From Algisphaera agarilytica (GTDB lineage Bacteria > Planctomycetota > Phycisphaerae > Phycisphaerales > Phycisphaeraceae): 64,000 nucleotides of DNA. Below are positions 51,891 to 60,807 of the stretch, piece by piece. Positions within the stretch are counted from its first letter, which is position 1, and each line of letters begins with the position of its first letter. The position numbers were made by a program, and so were the translations under genes. The stretch covers positions 868,001 through 932,000 of the forward strand of contig NZ_JACHGY010000001.1 in assembly GCF_014207595.1 (NCBI RefSeq), given 5' to 3'. The notes beneath the pieces are model-generated. The model had not been told where the DNA came from. It saw nothing but the letters and a program-made list of their open reading frames with translations, and searched no databases.

Positions 51891-53627
51891 CTACTTCCGG
51901 CGGCGGGTGGCGAGGGTCAGCCCGCTCATGCCCAGCAACGCGAGGGTGGTGGGTTCGGGGATGGTCGCGACGAATATGCCGCCGCTTCCGTCGGTGAATG
52001 ACAGCGTGAAGGCCAACTGGCCTTCGTTGTTCAGCGCCGGCGTGCCGTTGTCGACGGTGGAGCCGAAGCTAATGAAGCTGATCGTGCGCTGTTCTTCGGT
52101 GATGCCGTCGGCCAGAAGAACCGTGAACAGGTCGCCGGCGCGGGCGATGAGCGATAGCTCGCCGTCGGCGTAGGCGAAGAGTCCGGTGCCGTTGGTCGAG
52201 TCCACCGCCCCGCCGCCGGTGCCATCGCGGAGGAAGCTGATAAACGCGGCTTGGCCGGCGTTGTTGAACTGGGGGGTGGCGAAGAAGTTGAGTTCGGCCC
52301 CGTCGGTCACGCCGGGGGCGGTGTCGCCCCGGCGGGCGATCACGCCCAACGCCGAGCCGGGCCCGTCGGTGGGGCCGAAAATCGCAAAGTTGTTGCTGTC
52401 GGGCCCGCTGAAACTGTCGTCCACCGGGGCACCGGTGCCGGTCCGGACGGAAGCGGTGAACAGCAGGTCGCCGTGGTCGTTGAGGCGTACGGCGTTGAAC
52501 GAATCGAACTCGGCGTCGTCCGCGGTGCCGGGGGCGGGGTCGTTGGCCCGGGCGACGAGCCCCAGCGACGAGCCGCTGCCGGACGTCGGCCCGAAGAGCG
52601 CGGAATTGTTGCTGTCGGGGCCCGAGTCCTCGACGGGGTCGCCGTTGCCGGTGCGGAGGAAGCCGACAAACGCGGTGTCCCCGGCGTTGTTGAGGACGGG
52701 CGCCCCGCCGAAGCCGCTGAACTCGGCGCCGTCCGATACGCCCGGGGCGGGGGAGTCTTCTCGGCCCAAAAGGCCCAGCCCCGACCCGCTCGGGCCGAAG
52801 ACGGCGCTGTTGTTGTCGTCGTCCACCACGGTGCCCGTGCCGGTCTGCAGGGAGTGGGCGAAGGCGACCTCGCCCTGGTTGTTGATCGTGTTCCGGTTGC
52901 TGAACCCCAGGTAGGCGGCGCCGTCGGCGACGCCGGGCGCGGGGTCGCCACGTCGGGCGATCACGCCGAGGGCCGAGCCCGGCCCGGCCGTGGGGCCGAG
53001 TAGTGCTTGGTCGTTCGCAGAGGTCACGGCGGCGCCGGTGCCGGTCGCCAGCTCGACCTGCAGCAAGAAGTCCCCGGCAGCGCTGAAGTCGATCTCATCG
53101 AAATCGGCGAAGACCGCGTTATCCGCCGTGCCGGGGGCCGGCGCCCCTTCCCGGGCGATCAGCCCCAACCCCCCGTTGGGGCCGAAAATCGCCCCGTCGT
53201 TCACGCCGGTGACGGCGGGACCCGCGCCGGTGGCCAACACCGCCTCGAAGGCCACCTCGCCGCTGTCGCTCAGATAGGCGGTGTTTTGAAAGCTGGAATA
53301 CACCGCACCATCCGCCACGCCGGGCGCGACGTCGCCCTTGCGCGCCACGATCTCCAGGTCCGACGTCAAGGTTGGCGCGAATAGTGCGGTGCTGTTGTCG
53401 GACGTGACCGGTGCCCCCGTCCCCGTTTCTAAGAAGCTGACAAAGGCTACTTGGCCCGCATCGTTGAGGACCACGTTCGAGAATCCGCCGAAGATCGCTC
53501 CGTCGACGGCCCCGGGCGCGGCTTCGCCGGACAGGGCGATCTGGCTGATGTCAGACTGGGCGACAGCCGATCCGGCGACGGCAATGGGGATGAGCGAGGT
53601 GGTCAGTAGACGGCAGGTGTTACGCAT
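51891..53627 (-). CDS. Exported NxxGxxAF tandem-repeat protein with PEP-CTERM anchor
   Basis: A 578-aa exported protein. The signal peptide is MRNTCRLLTTSLIPIAVAGSAVAQ. The body has about eight repeats of roughly 65 residues, each carrying a version of NxxGxxAF (NDAGQVAF, SDSGEVAF, NNQGEVAF, NNAGDTAF, NNAGQAAF, NNEGQLAF; two degenerate), plus a recurring ARxGDxAPGVADGA segment. The C-terminus is a PEP-CTERM sorting signal: IPEPTTLALLG, a short hydrophobic stretch and RRRK. In planctomycetes such proteins are sorted to the cell surface, probably after processing by an exosortase. High GC and host-like codon use. Located between preA and its partial duplicate. Confidence 0.88.
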   Translation of the reverse strand: MRNTCRLLTTSLIPIAVAGSAVAQSDISQIALSGEAAPGAVDGAIFGGFSNVVLNDAGQVAFVSFLETGTGAPVTSDNSTALFAPTLTSDLEIVARKGDVAPGVADGAVYSSFQNTAYLSDSGEVAFEAVLATGAGPAVTGVNDGAIFGPNGGLGLIAREGAPAPGTADNAVFADFDEIDFSAAGDFLLQVELATGTGAAVTSANDQALLGPTAGPGSALGVIARRGDPAPGVADGAAYLGFSNRNTINNQGEVAFAHSLQTGTGTVVDDDNNSAVFGPSGSGLGLLGREDSPAPGVSDGAEFSGFGGAPVLNNAGDTAFVGFLRTGNGDPVEDSGPDSNNSALFGPTSGSGSSLGLVARANDPAPGTADDAEFDSFNAVRLNDHGDLLFTASVRTGTGAPVDDSFSGPDSNNFAIFGPTDGPGSALGVIARRGDTAPGVTDGAELNFFATPQFNNAGQAAFISFLRDGTGGGAVDSTNGTGLFAYADGELSLIARAGDLFTVLLADGITEEQRTISFISFGSTVDNGTPALNNEGQLAFTLSFTDGSGGIFVATIPEPTTLALLGMSGLTLATRRRK

Positions 53628-53716
53628 TATTCTCTCCTCCTAGGAACTCGGATTATCCCGTAAACAAGGGGAAGATCAAGGGTGAATTCGCCGCGACGCC
53701 ATGAGCCACGGCTCGC

Positions 53717-54874
53717 TTAGCCGCTGACCAGATCATCCGACTGTTGGACGAAGTCGTCTCCGTCCCACTTGTCGTCGACGGTGATGCCTTCGCGTTCCGC
53801 TTGCTTGGCGGCGGCTTTGGCGGCGACGGCGGCGCGTTTTTCGGCTTGAGCCTTGGCTTGGCGGGCGACGAGGTCGGCGTGGGTGGTGAAGTAGGGCAGG
53901 GCGTGGCCCTTGAAGTCGTCGATGGTTTCGAAGCCGTGGGTTTCCATGAAGGCGAGGAGGCCTTCGATCATGGGCTTGACCATCTTGTAGCCCATCTTCA
54001 TGACGCCGGTGCAGACCTGGACGGTGTCGGCGCCGAGGAGGATGAACTGGGCGGCGTCTTCGCCGGTCTCGACGCCGCCGATGCCGGAGATGGTGCGGGA
54101 GCCTTCGAACTCTTCGCGGATGAGGGTGGCGATCTCCATGACCATGCGGAGGGCGATGGGGCGGACGGCGACGGAGGAGTAGCCGCCGGGGGTGGTGTAG
54201 CCCTCGACGGTGGGCATGGGGCGGAGGGTTTTGAGGTCGACGCCGATGACCGAGCGGATGGTGTTGATGGCGGAGATGCCGTGGGCCCCGGCGCGGAGGG
54301 CGGCGCGGGTGGGGTCTTCGATGTGGGTGACGTTGGGGGTCATCTTGGCCCAGACGGGGGTCTTGGCGGCGGCCATGACCCAGCCGGTGACCTCTTCGAG
54401 GATCTCGGGGTCTTCGCCCATGGCGGCGCCCATCTTGCGCTCGGGCAGGCCGTGGGGGCAGGAGAAGTTGAGCTCGAGGCCGTCGACGCCCGCGGCTTCG
54501 CAGCGCTCGACGATCTCGCACCACGCGTCCTTGTTGTACTCCTCCATGATCGAGGCGATGAGGACGTGGTCGGGGTACTGGTCCTTGATGGCTTTGAACT
54601 CGTCGAGCCATTGGTCGAAGGGCGTGGTGGAGATGAGCTCGATGTTCTCCCAGCCGAAGACTTCTTTCTTGTTGACGCCGGTGAGCTTGCCGTAGCGGGG
54701 GGCAACGTTGATGACCTTGGAGGCGTCGAGGCTGACAGTCTTGGCGATCATGCCGCCCCAGCCTTCGTCGAAGGCTTTGCAGATGACTTTCTTGTTGGTG
54801 CCGGGCGGGCCGGAGCCGATGACGAAGGGGTTGGGGAACTTGATGCCGTCGACGGTGGTTTCGAGGGTGGGCAT
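53717..54874 (-). CDS. preA: Dihydropyrimidine dehydrogenase subunit PreA, without ferredoxin domain
   Basis: Reduces uracil and thymine to the dihydro forms, step one of reductive pyrimidine degradation. The protein has 385 aa and consists of the FMN-binding barrel: FVIGSGPPGTNKKVICKAFDEG, GLELNFSCPHGLPERKMG, WAKMTPNVTHIEDPTRAAL, GGVETGEDAAQFILLGAD and VQVCTGVMKMGYKM. E. coli PreA ends in two 4Fe-4S motifs; none is present here. Instead the tail is a charged Ala/Lys/Glu helix ending DDFVQQSDDLVSG. Its NADH-binding partner PreT is not in the window. Last gene of an operon (nitrilase, permease, aminotransferase, preA). Its 3' end is duplicated at 51602. Confidence 0.88.
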   Translation of the reverse strand: MPTLETTVDGIKFPNPFVIGSGPPGTNKKVICKAFDEGWGGMIAKTVSLDASKVINVAPRYGKLTGVNKKEVFGWENIELISTTPFDQWLDEFKAIKDQYPDHVLIASIMEEYNKDAWCEIVERCEAAGVDGLELNFSCPHGLPERKMGAAMGEDPEILEEVTGWVMAAAKTPVWAKMTPNVTHIEDPTRAALRAGAHGISAINTIRSVIGVDLKTLRPMPTVEGYTTPGGYSSVAVRPIALRMVMEIATLIREEFEGSRTISGIGGVETGEDAAQFILLGADTVQVCTGVMKMGYKMVKPMIEGLLAFMETHGFETIDDFKGHALPYFTTHADLVARQAKAQAEKRAAVAAKAAAKQAEREGITVDDKWDGDDFVQQSDDLVSG

Positions 54875-54894
54875 GGGGATTTACTCTCTTCTCT

Positions 54895-56316
54895 TTAGTG
54901 TTTGTTCTGGGCCGTGAGTGCTTCGTCCAGGACGGCGACGATGAAGTCGGCGTCGTCTTGGGTGATGCACATGGGGGGTTTGAGGCGGATGGTGTTGCCG
55001 TGGAGGCCGCCTTTGCCCAGGAGCAGGCCGAGGGTCTTGGCGTGTTCGACGATCGATGCGCACTCTTCCTTGGCGGGGGCTTTGGTGGTGCGGTCTTTGA
55101 CGAGTTCGACGCCGAGCATGAGGCCCAGGCCGCGGACTTCCCCGATGAGGGGTTGTTTGTTTTGCAGTTCGAGCAGGGCGTCTTTGAGGTAGGTGCCGAC
55201 GGTCAGGGCGTTTTCCTGGATGCCTTCTTCGTCGATGACTTCGAGGGTGGCGAGGCCCTGGGTGACGGAGATGGGGTTGCCGCCGTAGGTGTTGAAGTGG
55301 ACGCGGTTGGCCATCGTCTTCGAGATGTCGGCGGTGGTGGTCATGGCGGCGAGGGGGGCGCCGTTGCCGATGCCCTTGGCCATGGTGATCATGTCGGGCT
55401 GGACGTTGAAGTTTTGGTGGGCCCAGTAGTGGGTGCCGGTGCGGCCGAAGCCGCCCTGGACTTCGTCGGCGATGCAGATGCCGCCGTGTTCACGGACGAT
55501 GTCGTAGACGATCTGGAAGTATTCGGCCGGAGGTACGACCGCCCCGCCGACGCCCTGGATGGGTTCGCCGATGAACGCGGCGATCTCGCCGGAGGTCTGG
55601 TACTCGATGACGTTCTTGACGTCGTGGGCGCACTTGAGGTCGCAGGACGGGTACTCGAGGTTGTAGGGGCAGCGGTAGCAGTAGCCGGGGTGGGTGTGGG
55701 CGATGCCCGAGGGATTGTTGGATTTGAAGCGCCAGGTGCCGTGGGCGGTGAGGCCCATGGTGTTGGCGGTGCCGCCGTGGTAGCCGTTGCGGAGGGCGAT
55801 GACGTCGTGGTTGCCGGTGGTTTCGCGGGCCGAGAGGATGGCGATCTCGTTGGCTTCGCTGCCGGAGTTGGTGAAGTAGGTTTTGTCGAGGGGTTGGCCA
55901 GTCGTACCGGAGGTCTGGGGCATCTTGCTCGCGAGCTTCTGGGCGAATTGCGCGATGGTCGGGTGGAGGTAGATCGTGGTGGTGTGCTGGAGCTTGTCGG
56001 TCTGGGCCTTGACCTTGTCGATCACGGACGGGTGGCAGTGGCCGACGGAGACGGTGACGATGCCGGCGAAGGCGTCGAGGTAGCGAGTGCCCTTCTCGTC
56101 GTAGACGTACTGCATCTTGCCCTCGACGATCATCATCGGCTCGGCGTAGTAGGTCAGGATGCCGGGCGAGAGATATTGGTGGCGCAGCGCGATGACTTCG
56201 TCGCGCGTCGGGCCGTCGTAGGGCGCGGGCTGGTGGTCGAACTGCGGCAGCCGGATCGTGCGCGGGGGGTCGGCGTTGCTGCCGGGGTTACTTCCGGGGG
56301 TGTTGAGTGTTGTCAT
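54895..56316 (-). CDS. Class III aminotransferase (AGXT2-like), beta-alanine to malonate semialdehyde
   Basis: A PLP enzyme of 473 aa from the ATG at 56316 (AGAGGTG upstream; an in-frame ATG at 56433 is less likely). Motifs are YFTNSGSEANEIAI, GYHGGTANTMGLT, GYCYRCPYNLEYPSCDL, AAFIGEPIQGVGG, CIADEVQGGFGRTGTHYWAH and the PLP lysine in ITMAKGIGNGAPLAA. The CYRCPY wording is typical of AGXT2-type beta-alanine / 3-aminoisobutyrate:pyruvate aminotransferases. The neighbours supply beta-alanine (nitrilase) and remove malonate semialdehyde (mmsA), fixing its likely role. It starts 16 nt after the permease stop. Confidence 0.88.
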   Translation of the reverse strand: MTTLNTPGSNPGSNADPPRTIRLPQFDHQPAPYDGPTRDEVIALRHQYLSPGILTYYAEPMMIVEGKMQYVYDEKGTRYLDAFAGIVTVSVGHCHPSVIDKVKAQTDKLQHTTTIYLHPTIAQFAQKLASKMPQTSGTTGQPLDKTYFTNSGSEANEIAILSARETTGNHDVIALRNGYHGGTANTMGLTAHGTWRFKSNNPSGIAHTHPGYCYRCPYNLEYPSCDLKCAHDVKNVIEYQTSGEIAAFIGEPIQGVGGAVVPPAEYFQIVYDIVREHGGICIADEVQGGFGRTGTHYWAHQNFNVQPDMITMAKGIGNGAPLAAMTTTADISKTMANRVHFNTYGGNPISVTQGLATLEVIDEEGIQENALTVGTYLKDALLELQNKQPLIGEVRGLGLMLGVELVKDRTTKAPAKEECASIVEHAKTLGLLLGKGGLHGNTIRLKPPMCITQDDADFIVAVLDEALTAQNKH

Positions 56317-56332
56317 AGAGCACCTCTGCTGA

Positions 56333-58057
56333 TTAGTCGGTGAAGACCGACGGTTCATCCGGTCGAGATTTTGCTGCGGGCTCGGCGGGAGAGACGGGTG
56401 CGGACGCCACGGGTTCGTCGGCGTCCACGTCATCCGCCTCGGGGATCATGGTCGAGGGCACGCGCGGCCCGGCTTCGAGGCCGCGCTCGGCTTTGGTGCC
56501 GGGGATGAGGTTGTCGAGCACGATGCCGAGCACCGCGGCGACGCCCATGCCGTTCTTGCCGATCGCGTTGATCACGTCGGCCACGGCCCGCCAGCGATCG
56601 GCCGTGGCTTCAGTCGAGATACCGGCGAAGTACGCGTTGACCGCCTCGACGCCACCGTTGTTGAAGTAGTGCGGCAGACTTAAGCCCATGAAAAGCGCGA
56701 AACCGCCGATGAACAGATTGCGGTCGCTGGTGAGGTCGGCCCGAGCGAACTGGCGTACACCAACGGCAGCGATCAGGCCGAACATCGCACAGTACAACCC
56801 CCCCACCACCGGCGTCGGGATCGCCGCGGCGAGCGCACCGAACTTGCCGAACAACCCGAGCAGGATCAGCAGCACCGCGCCGATCTGCACGACAAACCGC
56901 GAGCCAACTTTGGTCAGGCCGACGAGCCCCACGTTCTCGGAATACGACGTTGAGCTGAACCCACCGAACACGCCGGTGAGCCCGCACCCCACGCCCTCGA
57001 AGCCTATGCCCCGGCTGATTTCGGCAGGCGTCGGGTCGGCGTTCGCGGGGTCCTTCACCGCCATCTGCTTGACCGCGTGGTAGTCGCCGAAGCTCTCGAT
57101 CATGGAGGCGAGGTAACCCGCCAACACCGCCACGATGAACACGGTCTTGAACTCGGGCATGCCCCAGGGGAACACGATGTTGCTGGTGCGCACCCAATCA
57201 GCCTGCGCGAACGCCGAGAGGTCGGGTCGCGCCGGGTGCGGATCAATCGCCGCGCCGTCTTCGGCGATGCCCGCCCCGGCGAACACTTCGAGCCCCGCCA
57301 AAGCCGAGCACACCGCGACCGCCCCGAGGATCGCGATCAGCATCGGGAACATGCGGAACACGACGCTGAGTTTCCCCAGCACAAACGAGCACAGGATGAT
57401 GAGCACGATTGTCAGGATCGACACCGGCCAATAGCTCGCCGCCACCGGCGCCCCCGCCTGATACAACGCCAAGCCGATCAGCATGATCACCGGGCCCACG
57501 ACGACGGGCGACAGGATCTTGCGGATCAAACCCATCAGCCCGCTGAACCCGATCGCCATCTCGATCAACGCCCCGGCGATCACCGCCCCGGCGATGTTGC
57601 GCATCGCCGCAGCGCCGTTGTCTTGCCATTGCGTGAGCTGCGCGTTCGCCGCTTCGACGGACGTGCTTGCCGCGGCCCAGTCGATCGGGGTCGCTTCGAG
57701 CGTCGCGGCGATGATGCCGAAGAACGCCGCGAGGAAGGAGAACGACACGCCCTGAATGATCGGCAGCCGTGAGCCCAGCGTGGACTGCAGCAGCGTGGCG
57801 ATGCCCGAACACAGCATCACGCTGGTGATCAGCATCGCGGTGTTGAGCATGCGCTGATCACGCAGCGTCTCGGTCAGCTCGGCCGACAACCCCTCGGGGA
57901 TCGGCCAGAGCACCGGGGCAAACAGCAGCGGCACCGCGACCGTGGAGCCGAACATGGTGAGCACGTGTTGCAGCCCGAGCACGATGGCTTTGGGCAGCGG
58001 CGGCTTGTCATTCAGGCCGTAGAGCAGGGTCGAGGTTGATGAATGCGGGTGAGCCAT
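56333..58057 (-). CDS. Nucleobase:cation symporter-2 family permease (uracil/xanthine type)
   Basis: An inner-membrane permease of 574 aa with about 12-14 TM helices. NCS2 motifs are GLQHVLTMFGSTVAVPLLFAPV, GVSFSFLAAFFGII, GVGCGLTGVFGGFSSTSYSENVGLVGLTKVGSR and VGGLYCAMFGLIAAVGVRQF. A hydrophilic loop near 120-150 and a tail rich in Pro/Ala/Asp (about 50 residues) lie outside the core. The operon (preA, aminotransferase, nitrilase) points to uracil/thymine uptake, though xanthine permeases are closely related. It is well placed to feed PreA. Confidence 0.88.
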   Translation of the reverse strand: MAHPHSSTSTLLYGLNDKPPLPKAIVLGLQHVLTMFGSTVAVPLLFAPVLWPIPEGLSAELTETLRDQRMLNTAMLITSVMLCSGIATLLQSTLGSRLPIIQGVSFSFLAAFFGIIAATLEATPIDWAAASTSVEAANAQLTQWQDNGAAAMRNIAGAVIAGALIEMAIGFSGLMGLIRKILSPVVVGPVIMLIGLALYQAGAPVAASYWPVSILTIVLIILCSFVLGKLSVVFRMFPMLIAILGAVAVCSALAGLEVFAGAGIAEDGAAIDPHPARPDLSAFAQADWVRTSNIVFPWGMPEFKTVFIVAVLAGYLASMIESFGDYHAVKQMAVKDPANADPTPAEISRGIGFEGVGCGLTGVFGGFSSTSYSENVGLVGLTKVGSRFVVQIGAVLLILLGLFGKFGALAAAIPTPVVGGLYCAMFGLIAAVGVRQFARADLTSDRNLFIGGFALFMGLSLPHYFNNGGVEAVNAYFAGISTEATADRWRAVADVINAIGKNGMGVAAVLGIVLDNLIPGTKAERGLEAGPRVPSTMIPEADDVDADEPVASAPVSPAEPAAKSRPDEPSVFTD

Positions 58058-58165
58058 GGGGATCGCGCCCGAGAGACGGGCTTGTTTTTACCATCGGGTA
58101 GCAGGCCGACAGGCGATTGGTTTTTCGCGGTTCGTGAGGTCCGGGTCAAGTAAACCCCAAGACCT

Positions 58166-58243
58166 ACCACAGGGACACGGAGGCACAGAGAAGAAGACTG
58201 ACACTGGGTTCGCCTTGGCTCAGTGCCTCTGTGTCTCTGTGGT
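58166..58243. repeat. Inverted-repeat element of CCACAGAGACACAGAG type
   Basis: ACCACAGGGACACGGAGGCACAGAG-type left arm (58166-58190) pairs with the right arm CTCAGTGCCTCTGTGTCTCTGTGGT (58219-58243) around 28 nt, with a few mismatches. It lies between the nitrilase stop and the permease start, inside the operon. Wording of this kind is common in intergenic DNA of diverse bacteria. Confidence 0.75.
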
Positions 58244-58255
58244 TCAACAAACCAC

Positions 58256-59128
58256 TTACTGAGCAACGATCGCGTCGTACGTGTCGGGCCGACGGTCGCG
58301 GAAGAACTGCCAGGTGTTGCGCACCTCGCGGATCATATCCAGGTCCATGTCGGCGATGACAATGTCGTCGTCGACCCGTTTCTCGCTCTGGGCGATGAAC
58401 TGGCCGCGGGGGTCGCAGAAGTACGACTGGCCGTAGAACTCCCCGATGTTCCAGGGCTCTTCACGCCCGGGGCGATTGATCGCACCGACGAAATACTGGT
58501 TCGCCACCGCGTGGGCGGGCTGCTCGATCTTCCAGAGGTATTCGCTCAGCCCCGCAACCGTTGCGCTGGGGTTGAACACGATCTCCGCGCCGTTCAGGCC
58601 GAGGCAGCGTGCGCCATCGGGGAAGTGGCGGTCGTAGCAGATGTACACGCCGACCTTGCCAACCATCGTGTCGAAGACGGGGTAGCCCATATTGCCCGGG
58701 CGGAAGTAGAACTTCTCCCAGAAGCCGGGGTTGCAGTGGGGAATATGGATCTTGCGGAACTTGCCGAGGTATGACCCGTCGGCGTCGATCACCGCGGCGG
58801 TGTTGTAGTACACGCCGGTCATCTCTTCTTCGTAGATCGGCACGACCAGCACCATCTTGTGCTTCTTGGCCAGCTCCATCATGAGCTTCGTGGTCGGGCC
58901 GTCGGGGATGCGCTCGGTCAGGTCGTACCACTTGGTTTCTTGCTCGGCACAGAAGTACGGGCCGTAGAAGAGTTCTTGCAGGCAAACCACCTGTGCACCC
59001 TGCTCAGCGGCCTTGGCGATGAGGTCGACGTGCTTGTCGATCATCGCCTGTTTGACCTTGGCGACCGGGGACGTGGCGGGTTCGCAGAGGGTGGCTTGGA
59101 TCAATCCACCGCGGACGATTCGGCTCAT
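58256..59128 (-). CDS. Nitrilase-family amidase, probable beta-ureidopropionase
   Basis: Hydrolyses N-carbamoyl-beta-alanine to beta-alanine, CO2 and ammonia, step three of reductive pyrimidine degradation. The protein has 290 aa. The catalytic triad is visible: Glu52 (VVCLQELFYGPYF), Lys126 (GKFRKIHIPH) and Cys164 (VGVYICYDRHFPDGAR). The wording is close to N-carbamoylputrescine amidase and beta-ureidopropionase alike; operon context (preA, aminotransferase, uracil-type permease) favours the latter. It is the first gene of the operon and is divergent from mmsA, with 114 nt between them. Confidence 0.9.
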   Translation of the reverse strand: MSRIVRGGLIQATLCEPATSPVAKVKQAMIDKHVDLIAKAAEQGAQVVCLQELFYGPYFCAEQETKWYDLTERIPDGPTTKLMMELAKKHKMVLVVPIYEEEMTGVYYNTAAVIDADGSYLGKFRKIHIPHCNPGFWEKFYFRPGNMGYPVFDTMVGKVGVYICYDRHFPDGARCLGLNGAEIVFNPSATVAGLSEYLWKIEQPAHAVANQYFVGAINRPGREEPWNIGEFYGQSYFCDPRGQFIAQSEKRVDDDIVIADMDLDMIREVRNTWQFFRDRRPDTYDAIVAQ

Positions 59129-59242
59129 AATGTTGATTCCATGGTTCTCAGCGCAGGCACAATCCTTTAACCTAGCATGGTTCGGCTCGCTTGCCTAGCT
59201 TTTTTTACTCCGCTTTCACAAACCCTCGGAGGCGTTCTGTCC

Positions 59243-60742
59243 ATGCCCGAAACCCCCGCTGATGTCCCCGTTTTGATCGCCGGTCGATGGGAAACCCTCG
59301 CCGCCGACCGCCACACGTCCGTGTTCAACCCCTCGACCGGGCACGCGATTGCCCAGACCCCGCTGGGCGATACCGGCCTTGTGGACCGCGCGGTGGCGGC
59401 GGCCAAAGCGGCGTTGCCCGCGTGGAGCGAAACGCCGGCCGTGGAGCGGGCGCGGGTGATGTTTGCCTACCGCCAACTCGTCGAAACCCACTTCGATGAA
59501 CTCGCGGCACTGGTCACGCGTGAGCACGGCAAGACGCTCGCCGAAGCGCGGGCCGAGGTGCAACGTGGGCTCGAGATGGTCGAGTTTGCCACCAGCGTGC
59601 CGACCATGCTCATGGGCCAGACGTTCCCCCAGATCGCCAACAGCGTGGACGGCGAAACCAACCGCCACCCGGTGGGCGTGTGCGTCGGGATCACGCCGTA
59701 CAACTTCCCGAATATGGTGCCGTTGTGGATGTACCCGATCGCGATCGCGTGCGGCAACACGTTCGTGCTCAAGCCCAGCGAGAAGGTGCCGCTCTCGGCC
59801 GTGCGTCTCGCGGAGTTGCTGGTCGAAGCGGGCTTGCCCGAAGGCGTGTTCAACCTGGTACACGGCGACAAGGCCGTGGTCGACGCCTTGATCACCCACG
59901 ACGACGTCAACGCCATCTCCTTCGTCGGCTCGACCGCGATCGCCAAGTACGTCTACGAGACCGGCTGCGCCCACGGCAAGCGGGTCCAGGCCGCGGGCGG
60001 CGCGAAGAACCACCTGATCATCATGCCCGACGCCGACCTCGACCAATCGGTGAAAGCCCTCGCCGCCTCGGCCTACGGCTGCGCGGGGCAACGCTGCATG
60101 GCGGGCTCGGTCGCGCTGGCGGTCGGCAGCGTGGGCGATGCGCTGGTCGAGAACCTGGTGGACTACGCTGGGTCGATCAACGCCGCGCCGAGCGACGGCA
60201 ACGAAACCGCGGGCATGGGCCCGGTGATCTCGGCCGAGCACAAAGACCGCGTTGCCTCGGCGATCGCCACCGCTGAGACCGAAGGCGCCGACGTCGCACT
60301 CGACGGGCGCGGCGTCGAATCCGGCGACTCGTTCCTGCTTGGCCCGTCCGTGATCGACCGTGTCACCACCGACATGTCGGCCTGGAAGAACGAGATCTTC
60401 GGGCCGGTGTTGTCCGTCGTCCGGGCCGACACGCTCGACGATGCGCTGGCCATCGGCAAGGCCTGCCCCTACGGCAACGGAGCCTCGATCTTCACCCGGT
60501 CGGGCTACGCCGCGCGGCAGTTCAAACGCCACTTCAACGCCGGGATGATCGGCATCAACGTCGGCGTGCCCGCACCCATGGCCTGGCTGCCCTTCACCGG
60601 CTGGAACCAGTCCTTCTTCGGCGACCTGCACATCCAGGGCACCGAGGGCGTGCACTTCTACACCCGCCAGAAGATGACCCTCACCCGCTGGTTCGAGTCG
60701 GCCGAGGAATCCCACGCCGACCCCGTGTGGAAGACGAAATAA
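59243..60742 (+). CDS. mmsA: CoA-acylating methylmalonate/malonate-semialdehyde dehydrogenase
   Basis: Oxidises malonate semialdehyde (from beta-alanine) to acetyl-CoA, or methylmalonate semialdehyde to propionyl-CoA, with NAD+ and CoA. The protein has 499 aa, normal. Family motifs are REHGKTLAEARAEVQRGLE, VGVCVGITPYNFPNMVPLWM, GSTAIAKYVYETGCAHGKRVQA, the nucleophile Cys in YGCAGQRCMAGSVA, and GVPAPMAWLPFTGWNQSFFGD. GGAGG lies about 10 nt before the ATG at 59243; an in-frame ATG at 59177 has no such support. Divergent from the pyrimidine operon, completing the pathway to central metabolism. Confidence 0.95.
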   Translation: MPETPADVPVLIAGRWETLAADRHTSVFNPSTGHAIAQTPLGDTGLVDRAVAAAKAALPAWSETPAVERARVMFAYRQLVETHFDELAALVTREHGKTLAEARAEVQRGLEMVEFATSVPTMLMGQTFPQIANSVDGETNRHPVGVCVGITPYNFPNMVPLWMYPIAIACGNTFVLKPSEKVPLSAVRLAELLVEAGLPEGVFNLVHGDKAVVDALITHDDVNAISFVGSTAIAKYVYETGCAHGKRVQAAGGAKNHLIIMPDADLDQSVKALAASAYGCAGQRCMAGSVALAVGSVGDALVENLVDYAGSINAAPSDGNETAGMGPVISAEHKDRVASAIATAETEGADVALDGRGVESGDSFLLGPSVIDRVTTDMSAWKNEIFGPVLSVVRADTLDDALAIGKACPYGNGASIFTRSGYAARQFKRHFNAGMIGINVGVPAPMAWLPFTGWNQSFFGDLHIQGTEGVHFYTRQKMTLTRWFESAEESHADPVWKTK

Positions 60743-60745
60743 GCA

Positions 60746-60797
60746 TAAGCCGCTTGCGGCTTAGCAATCCCCCTCCACGCTAAGCCGCAAGCGGCTA
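60746..60797. repeat. GCCGCTTGCGGC-type repeat, copy 2
   Basis: TAAGCCGCTTGCGGCTTAGC (60746-60765) and GCTAAGCCGCAAGCGGC (60779-60795) are inverted copies, each also a palindrome on its own. It starts 3 nt after the mmsA stop and ends at the purK -10 region, so it may separate the two genes' transcription. Confidence 0.85.
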
Positions 60798-60807
60798 ACC
60801 TGTGCGC

